12,856 nucleotides of DNA from Clostridia bacterium (lineage in GTDB: Bacteria > Bacillota_A > Clostridia > Christensenellales > Aristaeellaceae): the NCBI GenBank assembly GCA_017481185.1, contig JAFUPO010000206.1, positions 1-12,856 of the forward strand. Direction: 5' to 3'. How positions within the stretch are numbered: the stretch's first letter is position 1; the number at the start of each line of letters is the position of its first letter. The notes under the pieces were generated by a model that searched no databases, was not told the origin of the DNA, and saw only the letters and a program-made list of their open reading frames with translations. The position numbers and the translations under genes are program-made. Of the stretch, positions 1-6,740 are shown piece by piece.

Positions 1-124
1 CAGACAGATGCTTCTGCGGGATCAGCAGTAAAACCACCGTCAGGTACAGACCGAGGAACGGGATCAGGCCCTTGAAGGTCTTGACCTGTTCTTTGGAGGT
101 GGTGATCAGACGCGCAAAGCTCAT
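1..124 (-). CDS. Start of a putative membrane protein (partial, runs off the left edge)
   Basis: A frame opening with ATG at 124-122 stays open for 41 codons to the window edge, overlapping the 3' end of the DUF134 gene in another frame. A GAGGCGG Shine-Dalgarno-like sequence (130-136) lies 5 nt upstream. The peptide begins MSFARLITTSKEQ and then has a hydrophobic stretch at about residues 19-36 (key part LIPFLGLYLTVVLLLIP), which looks like a first transmembrane helix. Codons here end mostly in G or C (many CTG, ATC, ACC, AAG), while the DUF134 frame over the same bases has weaker codon choice, so this is probably the translated frame. The family cannot be named from 41 residues; a transporter or other integral membrane protein is the simplest guess. 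It would be translationally coupled to the DUF134 gene. Confidence 0.5.
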   Translation of the reverse strand, partial: MSFARLITTSKEQVKTFKGLIPFLGLYLTVVLLLIPQKHLS

Positions 125-404
125 AATCACCGCCTCGAATGATCAGTTCCTTCTGATTAACCAAGCATTGCGCCAGCTTTTGCCGGGCAGTATTATAAAT
201 CGCCTGAACAGTCGTGCGGGCCACATTCATTTGCAGGGCACATTCTGCCTGGTTTAACCCCTCCAAATCAATGAGGCGGATCGTTTCATATTCGTCCAAC
301 GTCATGATAATGGGAGGGGCATCCTGCGCGCCTTCTGTTATGGGAGCAAAACGACCGCAACGGGGAAGGGCACAGATCCTGCGTAGCTTACAAGGACGCG
401 GCAC
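1..404 (-). CDS. DUF134 family predicted DNA-binding protein (3' end open at the edge)
   Basis: GTG start at 404-402, with AGGAGG (complement of 411-416) 7 nt upstream. The protein opens MPRPCKLRRICALPRCGRF, close to the family signature MPRPRKxRRVCxLP. It continues with a sigma-70-region-4-like helix-turn-helix at about residues 36-80 (LDEYETIRLIDLEGLNQAEC, then NVARTTVQAIYNTARQKLA), and ends with the typical LIIRGGDYELC at 87-97. The family is about 100 residues and is taken to bind DNA; its targets are unknown. After residue 97 the frame stays open to the window edge (134 codons) but no longer resembles the family. A second frame with better codon use starts at 124, so the true stop is probably just outside, or there is a frameshift. 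Identity is secure; the C-terminal limit is not. Confidence 0.8.
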   Translation of the reverse strand, partial: MPRPCKLRRICALPRCGRFAPITEGAQDAPPIIMTLDEYETIRLIDLEGLNQAECALQMNVARTTVQAIYNTARQKLAQCLVNQKELIIRGGDYELCASDHHLQRTGQDLQGPDPVPRSVPDGGFTADPAEASV

Positions 405-434
405 AGATAATCCTCCTTGAATGTTTCATTTACT

Positions 435-462
435 ATTATAGCGAATAAATGGCATATGTCAA
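435..462 (-). promoter_or_regulatory. Sigma-A promoter for the DUF134 gene
   Basis: On the minus strand, TTGACA (complement of 457-462) and TATAAT (complement of 435-440) are both exact consensus, with a 16-bp spacer. The -10 box lies about 30 bp before the GTG start at 404. The -35 box overlaps the stop codon of the upstream acetyltransferase gene (459-461), so the DUF134 gene has its own strong promoter besides possible read-through. Confidence 0.85.
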
Positions 463-1004
463 TAATTCAATTGGGAAAAGGGAACGATCGGAGCCGGCGC
501 GCCCATATGATCCTGCAAGTGCTTCTCCATCCAGATCATATCATGCCAATGACCGTGTTTGAAGCCGCATTGAGAAAAGTGAGCGACCGTGCGGTAGCCC
601 ATCGCAAAATGAAACGCTTCGCTCTGCGGATTGGGTGAGGTAATGCAGGCATTGGCATTGCGGATGCCTTGGCGGATGAGAATGGCTTCAAGGGCCTGAT
701 ACAGCGCTTTGCCAACGCCCTTGCCGTGCATATCCTCCCTAACATAAACGGATACCTCCACCGACCAGTCGTAGGCAGCTCGGGGCTTGAAGACCCCGGC
801 GTATGCATAGCCTACAGGCGTCTCATCCCACATAGCTACCAGATACGGATAGCGCGCCAGCGTGCCAGCGATACGCTGGGCAAATTCGGCCTCGGTGGGC
901 ACTTCATACTCAAAAGTAACGGTGGTGCCGGTCACATAAGGGCCATAAATCGCAAGCAAGGCGCCGGCCATGTCAGGCCGGGCAGTTTCGATGCGAAGGG
1001 ACAT
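459..1004 (-). CDS. GNAT N-acetyltransferase, phosphinothricin / methionine sulfoximine acetyltransferase type
   Basis: A 181-residue cytoplasmic protein of the Gcn5-related fold. It has the strand EVSVYV at 83-88, followed by the acetyl-CoA pyrophosphate loop HGKGVGKAL at 93-101 (the R/QxxGxG/A motif A). A PNPQSEAFHFAMGYRTVAHF segment at 124-143 and GFKHGHWHDMIWMEKHL at 147-163 follow; these match the characteristic C-terminal half of PAT/Bar and YncA/MddA enzymes. Such enzymes transfer acetyl from acetyl-CoA to the amine of phosphinothricin, methionine sulfoximine or sulfone, or related amino acids; the natural substrate here is unknown. The ATG at 1004 is preceded only by a weak AAGG 11 nt upstream. 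The gene is followed by the DUF134 gene on the same strand with no terminator between, and is divergent from the GH127-like gene. Confidence 0.85.
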   Translation of the reverse strand: MSLRIETARPDMAGALLAIYGPYVTGTTVTFEYEVPTEAEFAQRIAGTLARYPYLVAMWDETPVGYAYAGVFKPRAAYDWSVEVSVYVREDMHGKGVGKALYQALEAILIRQGIRNANACITSPNPQSEAFHFAMGYRTVAHFSQCGFKHGHWHDMIWMEKHLQDHMGAPAPIVPFSQLNY

Positions 1005-1037
1005 CAGATCACTTGCCTTTGTAAAAATTCAATTTAC

Positions 1038-1066
1038 ATTATAGCACATTAAGCGGTTTAACGCAA
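1038..1066 (-). promoter_or_regulatory. Promoter for the GNAT gene (extended -10)
   Basis: On the minus strand TGCTATAAT gives a consensus -10 (complement of 1038-1043) with a TGn extension. The -35 position 17 bp upstream reads TTGCGT, matching only the first three bases. An extended -10 can make up for a weak -35. The start codon follows about 34 bp downstream. Confidence 0.6.
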
Positions 1067-1073
1067 AAAAACC

Positions 1074-1101
1074 TTGACGAAGCCGGGGGATGCTTTATAA
1101 T
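1074..1101 (+). promoter_or_regulatory. Sigma-A promoter for the GH127-like / dus / secreted-protein unit
   Basis: TTGACG at 1074-1079 and TATAAT at 1096-1101 are separated by 16 bp. It lies back to back with the GNAT promoter, with the two -35 regions only 7 bp apart, so occupancy could be mutually exclusive. A leader of about 65-70 nt would precede the first start codon. Confidence 0.75.
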
Positions 1102-1145
1102 AAATAAGATAGGGTGACTGTGTCATTCTGGAGCCAACGATAAAG

Positions 1146-1162
1146 GCCGGAGCCATTCCGGC
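1146..1162 (+). other. Leader hairpin directly before the ribosome binding site
   Basis: GCCGGA (1146-1151) and TCCGGC (1157-1162) form a perfect 6-bp GC-rich inverted repeat with a 5-nt loop. The stem ends right before the AGGAGG at 1163-1168. No run of T follows, so it is not a terminator. It may affect ribosome access or mRNA stability; no known riboswitch fold was recognised. Confidence 0.5.
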
Positions 1163-1168
1163 AGGAGG
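1163..1168 (+). promoter_or_regulatory. Shine-Dalgarno site that decides the start at 1178
   Basis: AGGAGG abuts an ATG at 1169 with no spacing, which a ribosome could not use well. It lies 9 nt before the in-frame ATG at 1178, a normal distance. The 1178 start is therefore preferred. Confidence 0.75.
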
Positions 1169-1177
1169 ATGGAATAT

Positions 1178-2860
1178 ATGCCGCTGAAACCTGTTTTTCC
1201 TCGGGCGCCCTTTACCCGGGCCGCTTTTGCTTATCTGCCCTATACGGCAGTAACCTGCCAAGGTGCTGTTGCCGACCGGCTGAATCGGTTGATTCCCAGC
1301 CTGTCTGCCATGACTTTGACCGCTCCGGTGCTGGAGGCGCTTCTTCCCGCCGCTTATTTGACCGGCAAGAGTGATACCGCCGCTAAGTGCGAAGAGGCGC
1401 TCCAGCAGCTTGTAGCAAATCAGGGCCCCGGTGGCGATCTTCCCGGCGAAGGGTGGAGCGAGAAAATAAGCCTATGCCTGGCGCTGATGGCGTGGTATGA
1501 GGCCAAGCGCCCGGAGGCTGTGCTGCCTTGCCTGCTGAAATTCTGTCAGCACCTATGGGATAACTGGGAGAGCCTGACCAGCGACAGCCCCGCGATGGCC
1601 GCATCCGGTGAAATGATGCAGGTGCTTTCTTGGTTGTATCACGTCACAGGGAAGAAGCCCCTCCTAAAGCTGATGGACCGGCTGCGGCTGGATGCATTGG
1701 ATTGGACCAGCCACTTCCACACCTTCTCGGTGGTTAAGCCCATGGACCGCATGGTGCCCATGAGCGACCTGGAAGCTGATATGGCTTTGGAAAATGGCGA
1801 TATTGGCGGTTTCTACACCCGCCAGTATTACATGACCCATGGCGAATATCTGGCTCGCAGCCTGAAAACTCCGGCACTGTTTGCCCAGGTCTCTGGCAGC
1901 CTGAAGGAAAAGGGCGCGCCTAAAGCGGGCTATCAGAAGGTAATGCGCTATCATGGCGCTGCAAATGGAATGTTTAACGAGGAACCTCTTTTATCTGGCG
2001 GCGATCCTGCTCAAAGCTGCGGCATGGCCAACGCGGGAGAATGGGCTGTGAGCCTTGGCGAGGTCTATCACCTTCAAGGAGAGGGAGAGATAGCTGATGC
2101 GCTGGAACAGGTGGTTTACAATGGCTTGATGGCTGGTGAAAGCCAGGGGCTGATTCAGCCTCGCCAGGCGGTGAACACCATCGAGCCGCAAGCTTATCCC
2201 TATGTGCAGCCCAAGGAAGCGCCCAAGGCGCTGATGGGCCTGGTTAAAGGGCTGTGCGCTTTGGCACGGCAGCAGTACCTGGCGTTGGAAAATGAGGGCG
2301 TCGCTGTAACTGCTTATGAGAGCAGCAAGCTCCACTGGCGTATTCGGGGCGTGAACGTAAATCTGAGCCTCACCGGCTGCTATCCTAAGACGGGCAAAAT
2401 GACCCTAGCGGTGGACTGTAAAACGCCGGTTGCCTTTGATGTGAAACTGCGCATCCCCGGTTGGTGTCAGGATGCTTGCATCACTGTTAACGATGAGGGC
2501 GGCGAAGCGCCCAAGGCAGGTGAAATGTTCACCATCAGCCGCACTTGGCGCAAGGGCGACCAGGTGACCATCGATCTGCCCATGCCCCTGCGCAGCCAGA
2601 CCTGGTATCATCAGACCATTGCAGCCTTCAAGGGGCCGCAGCTGATGGCCCTTGACAGCCTGAAAGGGCCCTGGCGCTATGCTCTGGAAGTGGGCGATGA
2701 GGTAGTAGGCTATGCAGCCCCCGGCTGGGATGAGGTCAAGGGGAAACCTAAGATGCCTCCTGCGGCGCCAAAGGCGGAGGGCGAAGGCACGGTTTTGCCC
2801 ATGGTTCCCTATGGGGAAACTCAGGTGCATATGGCCCAGTTCCCCCAGGTGGCCAAGTGA
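1178..2860 (+). CDS. GH127 (DUF1680)-like protein, probably catalytically inactive or divergent
   Basis: A 560-residue protein without signal peptide. It resembles the beta-L-arabinofuranosidase family GH127/DUF1680 in its helical-barrel segment (ALEQVVYNGLMAG at about 308-320) and even more in its C-terminal beta-sandwich (LRIPGWC at 424-430, a RTWRKGDQVTIDLPMPLR segment ending near 472, then a YHQTIAAFKGPQLMAL-type strand). Family enzymes usually keep an E-T-C motif and a Cys-Cys-Pro motif that supply the acid/base Glu, the nucleophilic Cys and the zinc-binding Cys residues. Here the first reads Q-S-C (279-281) and the place of the second reads K-E-A-P (346-349), so the Glu and both paired Cys are missing. 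I infer a pseudoenzyme or a different chemistry. It is also shorter than most members (usually 600 or more). It sits first in the unit, and its TGA overlaps the dus start. Confidence 0.7.
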   Translation: MPLKPVFPRAPFTRAAFAYLPYTAVTCQGAVADRLNRLIPSLSAMTLTAPVLEALLPAAYLTGKSDTAAKCEEALQQLVANQGPGGDLPGEGWSEKISLCLALMAWYEAKRPEAVLPCLLKFCQHLWDNWESLTSDSPAMAASGEMMQVLSWLYHVTGKKPLLKLMDRLRLDALDWTSHFHTFSVVKPMDRMVPMSDLEADMALENGDIGGFYTRQYYMTHGEYLARSLKTPALFAQVSGSLKEKGAPKAGYQKVMRYHGAANGMFNEEPLLSGGDPAQSCGMANAGEWAVSLGEVYHLQGEGEIADALEQVVYNGLMAGESQGLIQPRQAVNTIEPQAYPYVQPKEAPKALMGLVKGLCALARQQYLALENEGVAVTAYESSKLHWRIRGVNVNLSLTGCYPKTGKMTLAVDCKTPVAFDVKLRIPGWCQDACITVNDEGGEAPKAGEMFTISRTWRKGDQVTIDLPMPLRSQTWYHQTIAAFKGPQLMALDSLKGPWRYALEVGDEVVGYAAPGWDEVKGKPKMPPAAPKAEGEGTVLPMVPYGETQVHMAQFPQVAK

Positions 2861-3825
2861 TGCAAGCACCTACCATTCGATTGGCGCCTATGGCGGGGAT
2901 CACCGATTGGCCCTTTCGGCTTTTGTGTTTTGAAAAGGGCTGTGATTTGGCCTACACGGAGATGGTGAGCGCGTTGGGATACATTTACGCGCCGCCTACC
3001 AGCCGCGCAACTCAACAGCTGATTACCGTTCATGAGGATGAAGGCCCCCTTTACGTTCAGGTCTTTGGCAAAGAGCCAGCCCAGATGGCGGAGGCTTCTC
3101 GAAGGCTGGAAGCCCTGAACCGATTTCAGGGCGTTGACATCAACATGGGCTGCCCGGCCCATAAGGTGGCTAACTCAGGTGAGGGCAGCGGTTTGATGCG
3201 CAACCTGCCTTTGGCAGCGGAGATGATTCGCAAGACCCGTCGTGCTGTGACCTTGCCCCTGACCGTTAAAATGCGTTTGGGATGGGATCAGGAGCATATC
3301 ACCTGCCTGGAGCTGGCGCACATTGCTCAAGAAGAAGGGGTTCAGGCCATTGCTGTGCATGGCCGAACCCGGCAGCAACAGTATTCCGGCCAGGCAGACT
3401 GGGATTGGATTGCTCGGGTAAAGCAGGCTGTTTCCATCCCGGTGTATGCCAATGGGGATGTGTTTTCGCCTGAGGATGGTATCCGCCTTTTAAAACATAC
3501 CCAGGCAGACGGGCTGCTTATTGGCCGGGGCGCTTTGGGAAATCCCTGGATTTTTGAGGGGATCAAAAAGCTTTTAAGCGGCGAAAGCTACACGGCTCCT
3601 ACCTTATCCCAACGGGTGGATATGGCCCTGCGCCATGCGCGTATGCTGGTGGAATGGAAGCAGGAGCCCTATGCCATCAAGGAGATGCGCAAGCACGTTT
3701 CTTGGTATGTGACCGGGGTGCGGGGCGCAGCGCAGATGCGGGTGATGGCCAATCAGGCTCTCACCTATGCCCAGCTGGAGGAGGCCTTGGCTAAATGCCT
3801 GGAACAAGCTGGGCCGGATGCATGA
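2860..3825 (+). CDS. dusB: tRNA-dihydrouridine synthase (DusB-like)
   Basis: This is an FMN- and NADPH-dependent enzyme that reduces uridines in the tRNA D-loop to dihydrouridine in the cytoplasm. The 321-residue product has all family landmarks: APMAGITDWPFR at 9-20, VQVFG at 66-70, the active-site Cys98 within DINMGCPAHKVANSGEGSGL, VKMRLGWD at 136-143, HGRTRQQQYSGQADW at 167-181, NGDV at 198-201 and the FMN-phosphate loop IGRGALGNPWIF at 221-232. A C-terminal helical domain (RKHVSWY) follows. Length is normal. The ATG at 2860 is preferred over the GTG at 2857: AGGTGG (2847-2852) lies 7 nt before it and TGATG overlaps the preceding stop, giving translational coupling. Exact subfamily and target uridine cannot be told by eye; DusB is the usual label in Bacillota. 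Confidence 0.95.
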   Translation: MQAPTIRLAPMAGITDWPFRLLCFEKGCDLAYTEMVSALGYIYAPPTSRATQQLITVHEDEGPLYVQVFGKEPAQMAEASRRLEALNRFQGVDINMGCPAHKVANSGEGSGLMRNLPLAAEMIRKTRRAVTLPLTVKMRLGWDQEHITCLELAHIAQEEGVQAIAVHGRTRQQQYSGQADWDWIARVKQAVSIPVYANGDVFSPEDGIRLLKHTQADGLLIGRGALGNPWIFEGIKKLLSGESYTAPTLSQRVDMALRHARMLVEWKQEPYAIKEMRKHVSWYVTGVRGAAQMRVMANQALTYAQLEEALAKCLEQAGPDA

Positions 3826-3845
3826 AACGGCTGCCCACAGCCGTT
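3826..3845 (+). other. Intergenic hairpin after dus, no T tract
   Basis: AACGGCTG (3826-3833) and CAGCCGTT (3838-3845) form a perfect 8-bp stem with a CCCA loop, starting right after the dus stop codon. Only scattered T follow (AGTTGATC), so it is a poor intrinsic terminator. It may cause partial termination, protect the dus mRNA end, or mark an RNA processing site between dus and the secreted-protein genes. Confidence 0.55.
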
Positions 3846-3868
3846 AGTTGATCAGGAGATGATGGACG

Positions 3869-5302
3869 TTGGTAAGGAAACTGGCAGCGCTTATCCTGTG
3901 CATTTGCCTGCTGACCGGGCAGAGCGCTTGGGCTGCGGAACCCTTTGCGCCCCATTGGGCAGAGCTTGAGAATGAAATGGGCGCGGGCCGATCCATGCAT
4001 TTGGATCTGTCTGCGCAGCTTTCCCAGTGGGTTCCCTTTGAAATGGAGACCACGGCAGCGATCAACGGCCTGCTGAGCCATTTTAGCTTTGGTGTGGACT
4101 ATTATCAGCAGGCGAAAGAGACGCAGTTTGCCCTGACGATTTTTGCCGATGGCGAGCCGCTGGCAACGGTGACCCAGAAGGACGGCGAAGCGGGCACGGA
4201 GTGGTACTCAGATCTGAATGAGGCGGTATACACGCTGGAGGCTGGCAGCCAGGCCCAGCCCCTGTCACTGATGGCTCAGTCGGCTGAGGATGAAGTGCTG
4301 GTCTGGGAGGAACTTCTTTTGGGAAGCATTTCCCTGGAGGACTTTGCAGCACATATGACGCAGGTGCTGATGAGCGAGGGAAAGGCGGCCAAGTCATCCA
4401 AGAATCTTTCTAAGATTGGCCGAGCAGCTAAGACCTACAAGATTACAACGGATGGACCCGGGGCTGAAGCGATTGCTGCCGAGGCTGTTAAAACGCTGAA
4501 CAGCCCTAGCGCTGAGGCATTTGTTGAGCAGCTCACCTTTTCGGGAAAGAAGAATATTTTTACCCTTTATGAAAATAAAGATGGCGTAATCCTGGGCCTG
4601 AATTTTACTGGTAATGCAGCGTACGGGGATGGGGATGCCCGCAAGGTGAGCCTGACCTGGGGCTACAAGATCAATGGCGAGGAGCGCCTGGATACGCTGA
4701 GTTTAACTGCGCCATCGGTTAAAGGAAAGAATAAGCTGACGGTGAAGTTTACCTGGAATAGGGCTTGGGAGGCTGCCGCCAATACGCAGACTCTGGAGGG
4801 AAGCATTTCTTCCACGCTTAATTCGGTTAGCACCAGCCAGGTATTCGATATGGATCTCAAAAATTCAAAGGCTTTAAATGGGCACCAGATCAGCGGCGCT
4901 TTGCAGGTGGATACCACTAAGAATGATGTAAAGGAATCGATCATTCTAAAGCCTACTATCCAAACAGCGAAGACTGATCAGGGCTTGAGCTTCCGGGGCC
5001 AGGTGGAGGTAGAGGCTCTGAAAAGCAAAAAAACCACGCTGAAAGCTATCCTGTCTCTGAGTATGGATCCTCAGGTAGATCCTATCTTCTCTCCGATGGA
5101 GCTGATGGAAGTGATCGCATTGGAGGATCTGAGCCAGGAAGCGCTGGCTGAAACAGAGGCGGAGCTGGCGCAGCAGCTTACCCAGCGGCTGCTGATGGCT
5201 CTAATGGCTTTGCCCCAGGAGGATCTGGCGATCCTTCAAACTGGTATCAGCAATGAAAACTGGAATCGCGTTCTTGAAGCGTTTCAAGGAATGGCACCGT
5301 AA
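3869..5302 (+). CDS. Secreted beta-rich protein of unknown function, member 1 of a trio
   Basis: 477 residues, no recognised domain. A Sec signal peptide is clear: positive MVRK, hydrophobic LAALILCICLL, and an AWA-AE cleavage site near residue 22. There is no lipobox Cys after the hydrophobic core. The TTG at 3869 is the only start that keeps the signal peptide: the frame has a TGA at 3860-3862, and AGGAG (3854-3858) lies 10 nt upstream. The mature part alternates short polar and hydrophobic strands, with helices near 154-169 and 197-211 (after the strand KTYKITTDG) and a C-terminal helical segment at about 406-455 rich in Glu, Leu and Gln. It is followed by two similar-sized secreted proteins in the same direction. 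I infer an extracytoplasmic role; substrate and function are unknown. Confidence 0.8.
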   Translation: MVRKLAALILCICLLTGQSAWAAEPFAPHWAELENEMGAGRSMHLDLSAQLSQWVPFEMETTAAINGLLSHFSFGVDYYQQAKETQFALTIFADGEPLATVTQKDGEAGTEWYSDLNEAVYTLEAGSQAQPLSLMAQSAEDEVLVWEELLLGSISLEDFAAHMTQVLMSEGKAAKSSKNLSKIGRAAKTYKITTDGPGAEAIAAEAVKTLNSPSAEAFVEQLTFSGKKNIFTLYENKDGVILGLNFTGNAAYGDGDARKVSLTWGYKINGEERLDTLSLTAPSVKGKNKLTVKFTWNRAWEAAANTQTLEGSISSTLNSVSTSQVFDMDLKNSKALNGHQISGALQVDTTKNDVKESIILKPTIQTAKTDQGLSFRGQVEVEALKSKKTTLKAILSLSMDPQVDPIFSPMELMEVIALEDLSQEALAETEAELAQQLTQRLLMALMALPQEDLAILQTGISNENWNRVLEAFQGMAP

Positions 5303-5314
5303 GGAGGGGTACTG

Positions 5315-6709
5315 ATGAAAAGGCGTTTAACCATCCTGGCCTTGGCCATGGTGATGCTTGTGAGCTGGATGCTTCCTGCATCGGCTGCTGCTTACTATGA
5401 GGACCTGTGGGGAAAATATCACCTGCAGATCGAAAGCGGCAGCGGCTTTAAGGCCACTCTGACGGGCGAAACCCAAGGAAACAGCCTGCTGGCAGAAAAA
5501 GGCCTCTCCCTGAGCGGGCTGGCCGGCGAGGTGAGCCTGATCTGTGATCAGGTGAACCCGGAGACCTATCAGGTGGCTCTGGACCTTGCTAAAGGTGAAA
5601 AAGAGCTGGCCGAGATAATGATCTATGGTGATGACAAGGCGGCGGCGCTCCAGGCAGGCTTCCTCACCGGGGCGGTTCAGCTTCCCTTGGCTGAAATCAA
5701 AGACCTGGTGCTTTCCAAAGATAGGGATTATGAGTGGATCAGCGCTTTGTACACTTGGGCCACCTGCGAGGATGAGATCTGGCTGGCACAGATGAAAACG
5801 GCAGGCGAGGCCTACCAGTTGGATTTTGAAATGTGGCTGGCAGAGTATGCGCAGATCTCTACCACGGTGACGGACGGCGCGATGACCATCGCTTACACCA
5901 TCCCCGCGGCAGACATCAAGGCTGAAATGCAGCGGCTGCTGGTTCAGCTCATGGGTGATGAAAATATGCTGGCCGTGCTGGGGCAGCTGCTTACCTCTGA
6001 GCAGGCCTACCGCTATTTGAATCCACAATGGCTGTCTCAGTATTTGAATCTATTGGAGAACATTGCGCTGGAAGGCACCGTAGAGGTACAGCACACCCAA
6101 TCCATGAAGGGTGAGGTGCTTTCTACCCGAGTGGTCATGCCTATCCCTGACCATTTGGGTTTGGCCTATAAGACCTTTACTGTGGAATCGGATGACGCCC
6201 ACTGGTACTTTGGCCTTACTGGCGAGGACAGCATCACCCTGCGCTGGGATAAGCAATTAGAAGGGGAAAAGAGCAAAGGCTCAGGCCTGCTGGCTATTGA
6301 TCAGGGCGATGTGAAGGCGGAGGCTGAATTTGCCTTTGCCCAGGAAACCAAAAGCTGGAGGGATGAGGAGAATTACGAAAACCTGACCAACCAGTGGTCT
6401 CTAACAGCCTCCAATGCAAAAGCTGGCCAGGAGGGCTATCTGGCCTTTGAGCCCCTGACGCTTGTTTATACGGATACCCTGCGCAGCGGCCCGGATCGCC
6501 GCAATTCCACCCATGTGGATGTGAAAATGACCCTGAAGAGCGGCGAGGGGACGGATAGCCTGCATCTAGCGGGCAAAACTACCTCTCCCTGGACGCTGGT
6601 GGAAACGGATCTCGCATCCGCTGAATCTGTTACGGCGATGAATGAGGGGCAGCGGATGGAGCTTTTGACAGCCATCCTTTCCGGGTTGAGCCAATGGGTA
6701 ACAAACTGA
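5315..6709 (+). CDS. Secreted beta-rich protein of unknown function, member 2 of a trio
   Basis: 464 residues with a typical signal peptide (MKRR, hydrophobic core to about residue 20, cleavage after PASA). No lipobox, no membrane anchor and no named domain. Start: AGGAGG at 5302-5307, overlapping the previous stop, with 7 nt to the ATG. Layout resembles member 1: an N-terminal beta region, a strand MTIAYTIPAAD (190-200) leading into an amphipathic helix (IKAEMQRLLVQL), more strands, and a short C-terminal helix (QRMELLTAILSGL) after an acidic turn. A charged, strand-rich segment at about 310-420 has many Lys/Glu. Only two Cys (77, 151) are present in the mature part. The 12-bp gap to member 1 indicates one operon. 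Function unknown; a shared envelope role with its neighbours is an inference. Confidence 0.8.
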   Translation: MKRRLTILALAMVMLVSWMLPASAAAYYEDLWGKYHLQIESGSGFKATLTGETQGNSLLAEKGLSLSGLAGEVSLICDQVNPETYQVALDLAKGEKELAEIMIYGDDKAAALQAGFLTGAVQLPLAEIKDLVLSKDRDYEWISALYTWATCEDEIWLAQMKTAGEAYQLDFEMWLAEYAQISTTVTDGAMTIAYTIPAADIKAEMQRLLVQLMGDENMLAVLGQLLTSEQAYRYLNPQWLSQYLNLLENIALEGTVEVQHTQSMKGEVLSTRVVMPIPDHLGLAYKTFTVESDDAHWYFGLTGEDSITLRWDKQLEGEKSKGSGLLAIDQGDVKAEAEFAFAQETKSWRDEENYENLTNQWSLTASNAKAGQEGYLAFEPLTLVYTDTLRSGPDRRNSTHVDVKMTLKSGEGTDSLHLAGKTTSPWTLVETDLASAESVTAMNEGQRMELLTAILSGLSQWVTN

Positions 6710-6740
6710 CCTAAGATCATAGGCGGGGGAGGGCGAATGT

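Noticed and set aside
669..1052. 127-codon plus-strand frame across the acetyltransferase gene
   Set aside because: The opposite strand encodes a convincing GNAT protein; this frame is its shadow.
1169..1177. ATG at 1169 as the start of the GH127-like gene
   Set aside because: It directly touches AGGAGG with no spacer; the in-frame ATG at 1178 has a normal 9-nt spacing.
3826..3845. Hairpin after dus as a strong intrinsic terminator
   Set aside because: The sequence after the stem lacks a T run; compare the clear terminator at 8274-8302.
5327..6028. 233-codon open frame on the minus strand opposite the second secreted protein
   Set aside because: No Shine-Dalgarno, His/Gln-rich shadow composition, and it is fully antisense to a gene with a clear signal peptide and operon context.
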